Below are positions 63,681 to 64,000 of a DNA stretch of 64,000 nt, in pieces. The position numbers and the translations under genes were made by a program. Source of the stretch: Mycobacterium sp. IDR2000157661. GTDB lineage: Bacteria; Actinomycetota; Actinomycetes; Mycobacteriales; Mycobacteriaceae. How positions within the stretch are numbered: position 1 is the stretch's first letter; each line of letters starts with the position of its first letter. Location: contig NZ_CP081006.1 of NCBI RefSeq assembly GCF_022317005.1, positions 2,294,001 through 2,358,000 on the forward strand, in the 5' to 3' direction. The notes under the pieces were generated by a model, which did not search any database, had not been told where the DNA came from, and worked only from the letters and a program-made list of their open reading frames with translations.

Positions 63681-64000
63681 TCAGTGACTCGACACCCGTC
63701 CGAGCAGCATCTCGACGCAGTAGTCGATGAACTGCTCGCGGGTGACGGTGAGCCTGCCGTTGAGGTAGGCGGTGAACAATGCCGTCAGCGCACCGATCAG
63801 CCCGGTGGCCACCATGGCCGCCAGCGCCGGATCGGTGATGCGGGTGAGCTTGTGCTGCAACAGTTCGATGAAGCTCGGCATCCACTCGGCGCCCGATCGC
63901 GTCAGCACCGGCTCGACGGCGGGCGCCAGCAGCAGCACTCGGCCGCGGGTCGGGTCGTCGACCATCAGCGCGACGAATCGTTCCACGGCATCGCGCGGCG
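63681..64000 (-). CDS. TetR-family regulator, C-terminal part (cut by window edge)
   Basis: About 105 residues at the end of a gene that starts beyond the right edge. The sequence AVERFVALMVDDPTRGRVLLLAPAVEPVLTRSGAEWMPSFIELLQHKL, then a helix ATGLIGALTALFTAYLNGRLTVTREQFIDYCVEMLLG, is typical of a TetR effector domain. The HTH is not in the window. It converges on the last PASTA-like gene with a 3-base gap. Internal GTG codons exist, but the frame stays open to the edge. Confidence 0.75.
   Translation of the reverse strand, partial: PRDAVERFVALMVDDPTRGRVLLLAPAVEPVLTRSGAEWMPSFIELLQHKLTRITDPALAAMVATGLIGALTALFTAYLNGRLTVTREQFIDYCVEMLLGRVSSH

Overview
The window is high-GC actinobacterial DNA from a mycobacterium, most likely a fast-growing Mycolicibacterium. 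The reasons are the gene order, which follows from memory the M. tuberculosis stretch cyp123 - aldA - purD - purB - cyp126 - purC - ptrB - purS/purQ - pepC - purL - purF - purM - pabC - sseC2/cysA2/thiX - lmeA - glnR - mshD - pst - phoY - dusB - desA1, the mycothiol enzyme MshD, the acyl-ACP desaturase DesA1, MCE and EspA/EspE-type proteins, and many leaderless genes with a TANNNT -10 element 5-8 bases before the start codon. Several M. tuberculosis genes of this stretch are missing (ggtA, emrB, cpsY and others), and ptrB is one intact gene. I saw no tRNA, rRNA, insertion sequence, integrase, CRISPR array or origin.

Layout. 1-6.1 kb: an oxidative catabolic cluster (P450, TetR, aldehyde dehydrogenase, SDR, beta-hydroxyacid dehydrogenase, carboxymuconolactone decarboxylase-like protein, one unrecognised 408-residue protein) with two identical operator palindromes between the divergent arms. 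6.1-8.5 kb: a P450 - TetR - EspA/EspE-like operon facing purD. 8.5-41.7 kb: the purine genes purD, purB, purC, purS-purQ, purL, purF and purM, spread as separate units among unrelated lipid, redox, transport and peptidase genes. 41.7-47.2 kb: DUF3073, YgfZ/PabC, an adenylate cyclase, a probable structured RNA with its own promoter and terminator, a solute-binding lipoprotein, and a three-gene operon of a 32-residue membrane protein, a nitrobindin and a lipoprotein. 47.2-49.5 kb: the sulfur genes sseC2, cysA2, DUF4395 and thiX, with a leaderless polycysteine leader ORF between thiX and DUF4395. 49.5-56.9 kb: lmeA, glnR, mshD, the phosphate transporter pstSCAB and phoY, with matching 11-bp-phased GTTCACC repeats before pstS and phoY. 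57-61.4 kb: an LCP ligase, dusB and desA1. 61.6-63.7 kb: a tandem array of four small secreted PASTA-like proteins, then the C-terminal part of a TetR gene.

How the genes work together. The purine set covers most steps of IMP synthesis from PRPP (PurF, D, L/Q/S, M, C, B). Most of these units begin with a TANNNT box a few bases before the start, so they look leaderless and probably share constitutive SigA-type expression rather than a riboswitch. The pst/phoY set is a standard phosphate-starvation regulon. The cysA2 operon appears to be attenuated by cysteine supply through its polycysteine leader peptide.

The features most worth following up are the RNA at about 45.03-45.24 kb, the 32-residue membrane protein coupled to nitrobindin, the polycysteine leader, the PASTA-like tandem array, the three TetR-type operator sets, the orphan EspA/EspE-like gene, and the apparent absence of a canonical start codon for dusB. 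All identifications were made by reading; no database search was run.
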